DNA of 64,000 nucleotides, from positions 532,778 through 596,777 of the forward strand of contig CANMSI010000004.1 in assembly GCA_947500575.1 (NCBI GenBank). The letters are read 5' to 3'. Both the position numbers and the translations under genes were made by a program. Each line of letters starts with the position of its first letter. Within the stretch, counting starts at the first letter, position 1. The notes under the pieces were generated by a model. That model did not search any database. It was not told where the DNA came from and worked only from the letters and a program-made list of their open reading frames with translations. This stretch comes from an uncultured Flavobacteriaceae bacterium (GTDB lineage: Bacteria; Bacteroidota; Bacteroidia; Flavobacteriales; Flavobacteriaceae). Positions 34,373-42,761 of the stretch are shown here, in pieces.

Positions 34373-36328
34373 ATGAATGCTAAGAAGGAAATGGTATGGT
34401 ATAAGGTATTAGATCATAAAAAAGAACTTCCAGAGGGACGGGTAAAAACAGTCACTGCAAACCATAAAGGTATTTGCTTAACGCATTATAAAGGTAAAAT
34501 TTCTGCCTTAGACAATAAGTGTCCGCATCAAGGTGGCCCTTTAGGAGAAGGTTCTATAGAAAACGGACTGCTTCGTTGCCCTTGGCATGGGTGGGATTTT
34601 GATCCTTGTACTGGGAAACCCCCAGGAGGTTTTGACGATGGGATTGATACTTTTCCGATTGAAGAAAAAGAAGATGGTTTTTATGTTGGTTTGGTAAAAG
34701 AGCCAGCGCACGAACCTAGCATTTCAGATATCATGGTGGAAACCATGATCAATTGGGGGGTAACCAATGTTTTTGGAATGGTGGGCCATTCCAATCTTGG
34801 TTTTGCCGATGCCATGAAACGTCAGGAACAACAGGGAAACCTAAATTTTTATGGGATCAGACATGAAGGTGCTGCCGCTTTTGCGGCATCGGCTTATGGC
34901 AAACTTACAGGAAAACCAGCCGCATGCTTTACCATTGCTGGTCCAGGAGCTACCAATTTGTATACAGGAATGTGGGATGCTAAAGTTGATAGAGCTCCTT
35001 TTTTGGCACTCACTGGGCAAGTAGCGACGCAAGTAGTAGGCACAGGAAACTTTCAAGAAGTAGATCTTGTACAAGCTTTTAATACGGTTGCTGAATTTAA
35101 TCAAAGAGTTCAGGCAGATAGTAAACATGCAGAGTTAATGTCTTTAGCTGTCAAACATGCGTTACTAAAACGAGATGTATCTCACTTAACCTTTCCAGAC
35201 GAGGTTCAAGAACGCAAGGCCAAGGAAGGTGCAAAAGCACAAACACCTACCAATAGAATTACGCCCATGGAAATTGCACCTCCACAACAAATGGCTGATA
35301 AAGCCATTGCTTTAATCAAAGAAGCAAAACGCCCACTTATCATTATGGGGCATGGCGCCAGAGCGCATAAGAAAGAGGTAGTTGCTTTTGCAGAGCATTT
35401 AAATGCGGCAGTGGTAACTACATTTAAAGGAAAAGGTCTTATTGCAGATAATCATCCTTTGGGTTGCGGTGTATTGGGACGAAGTGGCACCCCGATAGCT
35501 TCCTGGTTTATGAATGAAGCTGATTTACTTATTGTTTTTGGAGCATCGTTCTCCAATCATACCGGAATTACCTATAAAAAACCCACCATTCAAGTAGATT
35601 TTGACCCACTAGCACTTAGTAAATTCCATGAAGTAGACGTGGCCGTTTGGGGTGAAATTTCTAGAACCTTAGAGATTTTTAATAAAGGCATCCAAGGTGT
35701 ATTAAATACCATGGATCAAAAAGCTGAAATCGCCGAGCGATGGAGTATCTGGAAAGATGAAAAAGCGAAGCGGTTAAAAGAAAGGTCGGATGCAGGTTTA
35801 AGTTCAGTGGTAGTTTTTGAAACCATGAATAAAATAGCTCCTAAAAACGCGGTAATGTGTGTAGATGTAGGGAACAACGCCTATTCATTTGGCCGTTACT
35901 TTGAACCAGAGCAACAAGATTTTTTAATGTCTGGTTACCTAGGTTCTATTGGTTTTGCGCTTCCCGCTGCTATTGGTGCTTGGGCTGCAGTAGGAAATTC
36001 CAGACCTGTAGTGGCAGTGGCAGGAGATGGGGGGTTATGTCAATATTTAGCAGAAATCACTACCCTTGTAAAATATCAAATGCCTGTTAAATTAATTGTT
36101 CTTAATAATCATGAACTAGGAAAAATTTCTAAGGAACAACGTGCTGGCGAATTTGATGTTTGGCAAACGTCTTTGTCCAATCCGAACTTTTCCGAATATG
36201 CAGTTTCTTGCGGTGCATGGGGAAAACGTGTGGAAAAACAAAATGAATTAGAAAAGCAAATGAAAGCATTATTTGATCAAAAAGGTCCTGGACTCTTAGA
36301 GATCATAACAGATGTAAATCTCATATAA
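34373..36328 (+). CDS. Rieske [2Fe-2S] domain fused to pyruvate-oxidase-like ThDP enzyme
   Basis: Two-domain protein of 651 residues. Residues 1-107 are a Rieske domain: C50-P-H52 and C69-P-W-H72 supply the four cluster ligands, with HQGGPLGEG between. From about 115 a three-domain ThDP enzyme of the pyruvate oxidase/acetolactate synthase superfamily follows: catalytic Glu165 in YGIRHEGAAAFAA, GPGATNLYTGMWDAK, the POX-like GTGNFQEVDLVQAF, and the ThDP/Mg motif G551-D-G to N578-N579. Resemblance to quinone-linked PoxB is strong in the first domain, but the membrane-binding C-terminal extension is missing. I infer that a 2-oxoacid is oxidised and electrons pass to the attached cluster. The start ATG 34373 fits the gene end at 34359. 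Confidence 0.9.
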   Translation: MNAKKEMVWYKVLDHKKELPEGRVKTVTANHKGICLTHYKGKISALDNKCPHQGGPLGEGSIENGLLRCPWHGWDFDPCTGKPPGGFDDGIDTFPIEEKEDGFYVGLVKEPAHEPSISDIMVETMINWGVTNVFGMVGHSNLGFADAMKRQEQQGNLNFYGIRHEGAAAFAASAYGKLTGKPAACFTIAGPGATNLYTGMWDAKVDRAPFLALTGQVATQVVGTGNFQEVDLVQAFNTVAEFNQRVQADSKHAELMSLAVKHALLKRDVSHLTFPDEVQERKAKEGAKAQTPTNRITPMEIAPPQQMADKAIALIKEAKRPLIIMGHGARAHKKEVVAFAEHLNAAVVTTFKGKGLIADNHPLGCGVLGRSGTPIASWFMNEADLLIVFGASFSNHTGITYKKPTIQVDFDPLALSKFHEVDVAVWGEISRTLEIFNKGIQGVLNTMDQKAEIAERWSIWKDEKAKRLKERSDAGLSSVVVFETMNKIAPKNAVMCVDVGNNAYSFGRYFEPEQQDFLMSGYLGSIGFALPAAIGAWAAVGNSRPVVAVAGDGGLCQYLAEITTLVKYQMPVKLIVLNNHELGKISKEQRAGEFDVWQTSLSNPNFSEYAVSCGAWGKRVEKQNELEKQMKALFDQKGPGLLEIITDVNLI

Positions 36329-36329
36329 T

Positions 36330-36548
36330 ATGGAATTACTAATTCAATTATTCTTAGGGTTCTTAGGAATATACACGGTCATTGGAGTATTGTTTGCTCT
36401 TTATTTTTTCTTTAAAGGTGCTTTTGCGTTAGACCCTTTAATTGAAGAGAGCAAATGGACTGTTCGTCTTTTGTTAATCCCCGGTGCTATAGGACTTTGG
36501 CCTTTGCTCCTTTTTAAAATAATAAATAAATCCCGTACTAGCTTATGA
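36330..36548 (+). CDS. Small membrane protein of the Rieske operon
   Basis: Protein of 72 residues with two hydrophobic helices: about 3-30 (LIQLFLGFLGIYTVIGVLF) and about 44-64 (WTVRLLLIPGAIGLWPLLLF), joined by a loop with FALDPLIEESK. It starts one base after the Rieske-ThDP stop, and its TGA overlaps the next ATG (ATGA). It is probably a small subunit of the membrane complex formed with the ferric-reductase-like protein. No known family name was recalled. Confidence 0.8.
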   Translation: MELLIQLFLGFLGIYTVIGVLFALYFFFKGAFALDPLIEESKWTVRLLLIPGAIGLWPLLLFKIINKSRTSL

Positions 36549-36964
36549 ATACGCGGCAACGAAAGAAACACAAAATAATATGGCTATTGCTGCTAGTAAT
36601 AGTTCCCATTTTACTAGTCTTTACCATTGTAAATCTTAAAGAACCATTATTTACACATAATAACGCACTAGGCGTTGTTAAAGGGGAAGCCAAACAAATT
36701 ATGTTGGAAAATGAAACTTTTACGGTGCTTTTGGATCCCAAAAATACGGATGGTAATCTTCAAATATTTTTAAAGAAATCACTAGAGAGTCCTGCACCTT
36801 TGGTGTACGCGGTCTCTAAGGATATGCCAAAAGATTCGTACATAGGAACCCTTACGGCTAAAGGGAAATATGATTTCAAAATTAACAGCACCACAACAAG
36901 TGTAAAGATTTATGATGCTATCAAAAAAGAAGAACTACTAAACATACCGCTATCATGGGATTAG
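36545..36964 (+). CDS. Membrane-anchored extracytoplasmic protein of the Rieske operon
   Basis: Protein of 139 residues. The basic N-terminus MNTRQRKKHK is followed by one transmembrane helix (about 11-29), then a beta-rich periplasmic domain (GVVKGEAKQIMLENETFTVLLDP, YIGTLTAKGKYDFKINSTTTSVKIYD). No Cys or His cluster is present, so it is probably structural or an assembly factor rather than an electron carrier. It overlaps the upstream gene by 4 bases and the downstream ferric-reductase-like gene by 10, showing tight translational coupling. Confidence 0.8.
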   Translation: MNTRQRKKHKIIWLLLLVIVPILLVFTIVNLKEPLFTHNNALGVVKGEAKQIMLENETFTVLLDPKNTDGNLQIFLKKSLESPAPLVYAVSKDMPKDSYIGTLTAKGKYDFKINSTTTSVKIYDAIKKEELLNIPLSWD

Positions 36965-37986
36965 ATTACCAAACCGTATTATGGAATTCCCATAAAAAAA
37001 AATACGATCTATGGATTGCCATAGGAGTCTTTCTATACTTACTTACTTTCATTGGAATTACGATACTTACAAATCCTGAAACTACAGCGGAAACACTCAT
37101 TATCCGCGCATTCGGTACTCTTGCCATCGCTTTACTGCATATTGTATTGCTTATTGGCCCACTAAGTCGTTTAAATTCTCGCTTTCTCCCCCTACTCTAT
37201 AATCGCAGGCATTTAGGGGTAAGCATGTTCCTTGCTGCATTGATACATGGTGCTTTTTCAATAATTCAGTTTCATACACTTGGGAACACCAACGCATTTT
37301 ATGCACTTTTCACTTCCAATCTAGAATACGATTCGCTAACTAACTTCCCCTTTCAAGTATTGGGCTTTTTTGCTTTAATTATCTTATTCTTAATGGCTGC
37401 TACAAGTCATGATTTTTGGTTGAAGAATTTATCTCCCAAAATCTGGAAAGGCTTGCATATGATGGTCTATGTCGCATATGCATTCGTCCTTTTACATGTG
37501 TTTTTAGGGGCACTTCAGCAGCAACCATCTCTATGGTCAATTAGCATTCTAAGTATTGGATTTATTGTTATTGCTTCACTTCATTTGAAAGCTGCCCTTC
37601 AAGAGTCTAAAATTGATAAACAGACTGCTATAAAAGTAGAAGACGGATGGGAATTTGTATGTACTGTAGATGAAATTCCTGAGGACAGAGCTAAAATTTT
37701 TATAGTACAAAAGGAACGCATCGCTATCTTTAAATATGAAAATAAACTTTCTGCTATTTCCAATGTTTGTAAACATCAAGGAGGTCCTTTAGGAGAAGGA
37801 AAGGTAATAGATGGCTGTGTTACTTGCCCTTGGCATGGATATCAATACCTCCCCGCTAATGGGCAGTCGCCCCCTCCATTTACTGAAAAAATAGCGACCT
37901 ACAGATTAAAAAAGATAGCAAACGAAATTTATGTTCATCCAGAAGGCTTAGCCGAAGGTACAGCAATAGAACCTATTGCCCTCTAA
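36955..37986 (+). CDS. Ferric-reductase-like membrane domain fused to Rieske domain
   Basis: Protein of 343 residues. Residues 1-215 carry about six transmembrane helices of the ferric reductase-like (FRD/cytochrome b561-like) type. His residues placed as haem ligands are H86/H98 and H168/H181, spaced 12 and 13 residues apart; H62 is also intramembrane. From about 225 a Rieske domain follows with C272-K-H274 and C291-P-W-H294. Its HQGGPLGEG and CPWHG blocks are identical to those of the Rieske-ThDP protein. By the positive-inside rule the Rieske domain faces the cytoplasm. It therefore looks like the membrane step that takes electrons from the soluble fusion enzyme. Confidence 0.9.
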   Translation: MGLDYQTVLWNSHKKKYDLWIAIGVFLYLLTFIGITILTNPETTAETLIIRAFGTLAIALLHIVLLIGPLSRLNSRFLPLLYNRRHLGVSMFLAALIHGAFSIIQFHTLGNTNAFYALFTSNLEYDSLTNFPFQVLGFFALIILFLMAATSHDFWLKNLSPKIWKGLHMMVYVAYAFVLLHVFLGALQQQPSLWSISILSIGFIVIASLHLKAALQESKIDKQTAIKVEDGWEFVCTVDEIPEDRAKIFIVQKERIAIFKYENKLSAISNVCKHQGGPLGEGKVIDGCVTCPWHGYQYLPANGQSPPPFTEKIATYRLKKIANEIYVHPEGLAEGTAIEPIAL

Positions 37987-37997
37987 AAGATACGCTT

Positions 37998-38792
37998 ATG
38001 AAAGAAAACAAGGATTTTTATGTAGGTTATATAGATTCAGTGGCTCCTAAAACAAAAAAAACAATAAAGGGGTTTGTACTCGCCGCTTTTGCAATATTAC
38101 TAGCTATTGCTGCTATTTTTGCCTTCACTCAAAACACTGCTAAAAACAGTTATTTCGAATTTGGTGTGGACACCAAAATCACTGGAATTTATCATGAGTT
38201 GCCTTACCCAATGCTACAGGTAAAAACGGAAGAAAATGAATACAGGAATATTGTACTTCTAGGTTTCGGAAAATTTAGTGCCAATCCTTATTTAAAAAAG
38301 ATACGTAATACAACAAAACCCTTATCAGGAAGTACTTTGAGCATTGAAGGCAATCTTATCTACTATAATGGGAAAACCCTTATACAAATTACGGATGAGG
38401 AAAAGGTAGTATTGGTAACACCCTCTGATGCTGCTAAAATCCCCCAACCCATTGCTATGGTGCAAGACATGGAACTTCAGGGAGAAATCATTGATCCTAA
38501 ATGCTATTTCGGAGTTATGAAACCTGGAAAAGGGAAGATTCATAGAAGCTGCGCGGTCTTATGCATCTCTGGTGGAATACCTCCTGTATTAGCTACTACT
38601 GACGAAAATAATATTTCAAAATACTACCTCATTACAGATACAAATGGAGCTCCTATTCACCAAGATATCTTGCCTTTTGTAGGAAAACCTTCCGTAATCC
38701 AAGGAGATGTTTATCAATTGCAAGATTGGTATCAATTACGTATTGATGTATCCGATATTCAAGATTTAAACCAACCCTCTACTATTTATTAA
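37998..38792 (+). CDS. Membrane-anchored protein with conserved Cys motif, Rieske operon
   Basis: Protein of 264 residues. One helix near residues 23-45 (FVLAAFAILLAIAAIFAF) anchors a large extracytoplasmic part. The first domain (about 60-150) is beta-rich (KITGIYHELPYPMLQV, LSIEGNLIYYNGKTLIQIT). The second contains the striking block GEIIDPKCYFGVMKPGKGK-IHRSCAVLCISGGIPP with three Cys and a His, which could bind metal, haem or a cluster, or form disulfides. It starts 11 bases after the ferric-reductase-like gene and ends the operon. It is the best candidate for the extracytoplasmic electron acceptor, by inference only. Confidence 0.8.
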   Translation: MKENKDFYVGYIDSVAPKTKKTIKGFVLAAFAILLAIAAIFAFTQNTAKNSYFEFGVDTKITGIYHELPYPMLQVKTEENEYRNIVLLGFGKFSANPYLKKIRNTTKPLSGSTLSIEGNLIYYNGKTLIQITDEEKVVLVTPSDAAKIPQPIAMVQDMELQGEIIDPKCYFGVMKPGKGKIHRSCAVLCISGGIPPVLATTDENNISKYYLITDTNGAPIHQDILPFVGKPSVIQGDVYQLQDWYQLRIDVSDIQDLNQPSTIY

Positions 38793-38998
38793 TATCAAAG
38801 ATCACAAACCAAATAAATCACCCATATAAAATTACGCCACTATGTTGCATCTTTTTTTGGATTTCAATTCATATGAACAGCATTGGTTGCAATAACAGGA
38901 ATGCTTTAATGATAAAATAACACTCGTATTATCAAAGATATTTCGTTGCCTATGTAATTGCCTTTTATGAATATAGTATCACTATAAAACTAGACCAC

Positions 38999-40237
38999 AT
39001 GTTACAATCCTTTAGCATCATCTTTAGCATTGCTGCATTTTTCAGCTTTGTAAACTACAAATGGTTAAAATTACCAGCTACTATTGGGTTAATGCTAATG
39101 AGTTTGGTTACCGTTATCCTTATTACACTTAGCAAATCTCTTTTTCCAGAGTTTTATATCTTTTTTTGCGACATTGTAACCAATACAGATTTTAAAACCC
39201 TGCTCTTAGACGGCATCCTAAGTTTTCTACTTTTTGCAGGTGCTATTCATGTAAATTTAGGTGAATTATTAAAAGAAAAATGGGCCATAATTCTCTTTGC
39301 CACTTTAGGAGTGCTTATCTCTACTTTTATCGTAGGATCATTGACCTATGTTGCTTCCAATGCACTAAGTATTGAGCTTTCCTTCTTACATGCCTTGTTA
39401 TTTGGAGCGTTGATTTCTCCAACGGACCCCATTGCTGTTATGGCCATTCTTAAAAAAGCCAATATTGCAAAAAGTTTGGGCATCAAGATAGAAGGCGAAT
39501 CCCTTTTTAATGATGGTGTTGGGGTTGTAGTATTTTCTGGAATATTAATTCTAGCCACTGCTACTGGTGAGACATTAGAAGGTTCTGTTGGTGCAGAAAT
39601 AGGCACCTTATTCTTAGAAGAAGCAGTGGGTGGTGTTCTCTATGGGGTGGTGCTCGGTTTTGTAGGTTTAAAAAGTATAAAAGCGGTTGAAGAAAATCCG
39701 CAATTGGCCGTTATGATTAGTTTAGCTATTGTAATGGGAGGGTATGCCATTGCTTCCATTATACACGTATCCGGTCCTTTAGCAATGGTAGTAGCAGGAA
39801 TTCTAATTGGTAATAAAATAAATTTAGCCTCTAATAAGAACGACACTCAAAAGTTATTGAACAACTTTTGGGAAGTCTTGGACGATGTGTTTAATGGAAT
39901 TCTCTTTGTACTTATTGGTCTTGCTATCCATTTATTAAAATTTAACTTAACGTATCTGTTTTTAGGAGGTATCGCTATTCTCATTGTACTTATAGCGCGT
40001 TTTATTTCTGTTAGCATTCCGTATTCCTTGTTGAAGCATACAGAATCTACCCCTCTAAAAACCATTGCGGTACTTAGCTGGGGTGGTCTACGAGGTGGCA
40101 TTTCCATTGCACTTGCTTTAAGTTTAGAAGTAATTTCGTCAGAGCTAATTGTATATATTACTTATATTGTGGTCTTGTTTTCAATTATTGTGCAAGGCTT
40201 AAGTATTGGTAGCTTTGTAAAGCGAATATACAAGTAG
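38999..40237 (+). CDS. CPA1 family Na+/H+ antiporter (NhaP-like)
   Basis: Cation:proton antiporter of 412 residues with about 12 transmembrane helices. Family motifs are clear: [15 protein letters not shown] with the ion-binding Asp, [16 protein letters not shown], and [12 protein letters not shown] near the end. It exchanges Na+ (or Li+/K+) for H+ across the inner membrane, as expected in a marine bacterium. There is no large cytoplasmic regulatory tail. It is preceded by about 200 bases of non-coding sequence and is probably transcribed alone or with the barrel protein gene at 40268. Confidence 0.93.
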   Translation: MLQSFSIIFSIAAFFSFVNYKWLKLPATIGLMLMSLVTVILITLSKSLFPEFYIFFCDIVTNTDFKTLLLDGILSFLLFAGAIHVNLGELLKEKWAIILFATLGVLISTFIVGSLTYVASNALSIELSFLHALLFGALISPTDPIAVMAILKKANIAKSLGIKIEGESLFNDGVGVVVFSGILILATATGETLEGSVGAEIGTLFLEEAVGGVLYGVVLGFVGLKSIKAVEENPQLAVMISLAIVMGGYAIASIIHVSGPLAMVVAGILIGNKINLASNKNDTQKLLNNFWEVLDDVFNGILFVLIGLAIHLLKFNLTYLFLGGIAILIVLIARFISVSIPYSLLKHTESTPLKTIAVLSWGGLRGGISIALALSLEVISSELIVYITYIVVLFSIIVQGLSIGSFVKRIYK

Positions 40238-40267
40238 GAATAGCAATCCTCTTTTTGATTTACACCT

Positions 40268-41146
40268 TTGAAAAAGAAGTTTTTTATCATCTTTTTTTGC
40301 GCTTTTTCCTTTTATGGATTTGGGCAATTATCTGACCTTGCCAAGGTAGAATATTCCCTTATACCCAAAAGTGACTCTAATGTGGGTTATAGCAGAATTA
40401 GAGCCTTATTTAATTATCCCATCAAATTAAAAAATGATCAATTTCTCTTCTTAGGGTTAGACTACAGCAATATTGAAATTGATTTTGATGCAGGCATCAA
40501 CACCTTTGACACCTCTATTATTCAAGACTTTCAATTATTAGATTTTAGTATCGCTTATACGTTTAAAATGAATGCGGATTGGCGTTTTGCTGCTCGCTTT
40601 TCACCGGGTTTTAGTTCTAATTTGGTGCGAGATATTTCTTTTGAAGATGCAGTTTTTTCAGGAGACGTAGTTTTCATTAAAGATAAGAAGGACGATCAGA
40701 CGATGAAACGACCCTACCGACTTATTCTAGGGGTCTCATACGCGGGCAACAGAGGAATTCCGTTTCCTTTACCTTTTATTAGTTACTACAAAAAATTTCA
40801 TCCTAAATGGTCCTATAATATTGGAGTTCCTAGTTCTAATTTACAATATCATATCTCTGAACGCTCTCGTGTTAAAATCAATGCACAACTAGACGGATTT
40901 AATGCCAATATTCAAAACGGCCTTTTGGTGAACAATATGGATGTAGCAGATAAAGTGAATTTTTCGTTAGTTACTGCAGGATTTCGGTACGAATATAAGT
41001 TTAGTCAACACCTAGAATTCTATAGCATCTTGGGCAATATTTTTAGAAGTAGCGCCAAATTAAAAGATAGTAATAACGAGGAGTTAATTTCTGTGGATAA
41101 GAACAATACCTTATATCTTAGAACTGGCTTGCGTTTTAAGATATAA
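40268..41146 (+). CDS. DUF6268 family outer-membrane beta-barrel protein
   Basis: Exported protein of 292 residues; the TTG at 40268 gives signal MKKKFFIIFFCAFSFYGFGQ. The mature sequence is a series of barrel strands (KNDQFLFLGLDYSNIEI, WRFAARFSPGFSSNLV, YRLILGVSYAGNRGIPFPLPFISYY) and ends with YLRTGLRFKI. GIPFPLPFISYY is typical of the DUF6268 family. The function is unknown. It is followed by a bidirectional terminator shared with the DoxX gene on the other strand. Confidence 0.85.
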   Translation: MKKKFFIIFFCAFSFYGFGQLSDLAKVEYSLIPKSDSNVGYSRIRALFNYPIKLKNDQFLFLGLDYSNIEIDFDAGINTFDTSIIQDFQLLDFSIAYTFKMNADWRFAARFSPGFSSNLVRDISFEDAVFSGDVVFIKDKKDDQTMKRPYRLILGVSYAGNRGIPFPLPFISYYKKFHPKWSYNIGVPSSNLQYHISERSRVKINAQLDGFNANIQNGLLVNNMDVADKVNFSLVTAGFRYEYKFSQHLEFYSILGNIFRSSAKLKDSNNEELISVDKNNTLYLRTGLRFKI

Positions 41147-41152
41147 AAACAT

Positions 41153-41186
41153 AAAAAAAAGCCCACCTTTACGGTGCGCTTTTTTC
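41153..41186. terminator. Bidirectional terminator between convergent genes
   Basis: A-rich arm plus GCCCACC (41161-41167) pairs with GGTGCGC then T run (41173-41185), with one C-C mismatch. It serves both the plus-strand barrel gene and the minus-strand DoxX gene. Confidence 0.8.
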
Positions 41187-41202
41187 GTCCAATCTATGCT
41201 CA

Positions 41203-41607
41203 TTAAGCCCGCGCATATTCTTGTTCTGCAATTGCCGTTGCCTCTTTTTTAGTTTCTCTTATCTTTTTACTTTGAATATAGGTTACCCATAAAAGCATAA
41301 GACATACCACTGCTGATGCTCCGTTCCCATGATCTGCCACCAAATGTGCAATACATCCTAAAGTAAAGTTCATAAAAAAGCCTGCATATACCCATTCTAC
41401 ATACCACTGATCTTTATTGGAAATGATGAGGATAAGTCCTAAAATTTGAGCTGCACCTAACACATGAATAAGATAAACAGGGTATCCTAATGTTTTAAAA
41501 GTTAAAGCAACTGTATCAAAATTAATGATAGAGTTTACCACTGCTCCTACAATAGCTAGAGCAAAAATACCAAGACTGATATAATACGTAGTTTTACTTG
41601 ATTTCAT
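41203..41607 (-). CDS. DoxX-like family membrane protein
   Basis: Small integral membrane protein of 134 residues with four helices, including YYISLGIFALAIVGAVVNSI, YLIHVLGAAQILGLILII and GCIAHLVADHGNGASAVVCLMLLW. The helical pattern with LGYPVYLIHVLGAAQILGL fits the DoxX-like family. Its role is unknown, though relatives are linked to redox or thiosulfate metabolism. The C-terminus is charged (KKIRETKKEATAIAEQEYARA) and cytoplasmic. It appears monocistronic. Confidence 0.8.
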   Translation of the reverse strand: MKSSKTTYYISLGIFALAIVGAVVNSIINFDTVALTFKTLGYPVYLIHVLGAAQILGLILIISNKDQWYVEWVYAGFFMNFTLGCIAHLVADHGNGASAVVCLMLLWVTYIQSKKIRETKKEATAIAEQEYARA

Positions 41608-41777
41608 AATTCGAGATTTTAAAGTTGTTGCAGTAAAAGTAGTAACACCTTCAAAAGATCTTAAGGCATTATAGGTGAGTAACCATTTGCTTTAGACGGG
41701 TGGTAGTTTTTATACTTTCTCTTATTACAACCTGCTCCATTTTACAAATTCACTTTAGGCTTTTCACTAATAAAAAC

Positions 41778-41812
41778 AGAAAAGCACAAGTATGAAACAC
41801 CTGTGCTTTTCT
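41778..41812 (-). terminator. Rho-independent terminator of the SnoaL-YHS-SPW cluster
   Basis: Perfect 11-bp stem (41778-41788 with 41802-41812, 13-base loop). On the minus strand it is followed by CTGTTTTTAT-type T-rich sequence. It lies about 77 bases after the SPW gene stop. Confidence 0.8.
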
Positions 41813-41888
41813 TAAGAATGCATCTATTTCCAGTGAAATAAACACTAACATCTGCTGATCCTAGCAACAACATCAGCATCAGAACTTG

Positions 41889-42248
41889 TTATGCATCTAC
41901 CGCAGTTTCTGATTTGTGTAAGCTTACCACCGTAAGCACAGCAATCCCATTAATCCAATAATAATAGGCATCCAAGCCTTCGAATCCAAAAACGAAAGGA
42001 GCTAGTATAAATACAATAGCTACCAACAAATCTACCGCTAAGTGAATTTTATAAGGAACTACAGGAAATACTCCCAGATGATGATCCGTTAAAAGGGTTA
42101 ATATGAATGCCGCAATCCCAGTAGCTACAGAAAGCTGAAGTGCCAAGGGGTTTGAACTTCCCAATCCTAATAAGAACGGCAATGCTATTAAGGCAATCGC
42201 CACAGGATAATCTAAAAATGCATGTATTCTTTTTGTTACAAATTTCAT
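41889..42248 (-). CDS. SPW repeat-like small membrane protein
   Basis: Protein of 119 residues with four hydrophobic helices arranged as two similar halves: FLDYPVAIALIALPFLLGLGSSNPLAL and KIHLAVDLLVAIVFILAPFVFGFEGLDAYYYW. The duplicated (L/A)xPF..GF pattern resembles SPW-repeat membrane proteins. The function is unknown. It is the last gene of a three-gene minus-strand cluster after SnoaL-like and YHS genes. Confidence 0.75.
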   Translation of the reverse strand: MKFVTKRIHAFLDYPVAIALIALPFLLGLGSSNPLALQLSVATGIAAFILTLLTDHHLGVFPVVPYKIHLAVDLLVAIVFILAPFVFGFEGLDAYYYWINGIAVLTVVSLHKSETAVDA

Positions 42249-42262
42249 GATTTTTTATTTAG

Positions 42263-42733
42263 TTAGTTATGTGTTTTACTCAAATTGGCCCAATTACCAT
42301 CAGCTATACCTTTCAGTTTACCGTGATTATTCTCTGCCAACCATAATTGTTTTGCGTCTAGTTCTACATTGTTTAAATACAAATAGTATTTTCCATCCTT
42401 TACAATAAATTTGTTAGGATCTACCCTAAATTTGGCTCCAGCGTAAACACCAAAAGCACAGTAACCACCATATTGCGGTAAATATTTGCTAGGATTTTTG
42501 TCAAAAGTTGCCTTTTGTTCTGCAGATGTAAAGTAGTAAGCCACTTTTTGGTACTCCGACTTAAATTCTTTACTACCCCTTTGTGCTAGTTGTAAATCTA
42601 GATAAGAGACTGGGCTATACCCTTGTAAAGCAATATTGCTATTGTCAATGTTATTAGCCTTTTTATCTTGTGCAGATAGGTTCGTTGTCATTAAGATGAC
42701 AAATAGAATGATTGTTGATTTTAATAGTTTCAT
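42263..42733 (-). CDS. YHS domain-containing exported protein
   Basis: Protein of 156 residues with signal peptide MKLLKSTIILFVILMTTNLSA-Q and a YHS-type domain: NIALQGYSPVSYLDLQLAQRGSKE, VAYYFTSAEQKATFDKNPSK and LPQYGGYCAFGVYAGAKFRVD. It is a paralogue of the protein at 32058-32507, sharing the P-Q-Y-G-G-(F/Y)-C-A core and the final GxxNWxxL/I element. It probably sits in the periplasm. It lies 14 bases upstream of the SPW gene and 28 bases after the SnoaL-like gene. Confidence 0.87.
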   Translation of the reverse strand: MKLLKSTIILFVILMTTNLSAQDKKANNIDNSNIALQGYSPVSYLDLQLAQRGSKEFKSEYQKVAYYFTSAEQKATFDKNPSKYLPQYGGYCAFGVYAGAKFRVDPNKFIVKDGKYYLYLNNVELDAKQLWLAENNHGKLKGIADGNWANLSKTHN

Positions 42734-42761
42734 TGTTTTATTTTTTAAATTTTATGATTCT

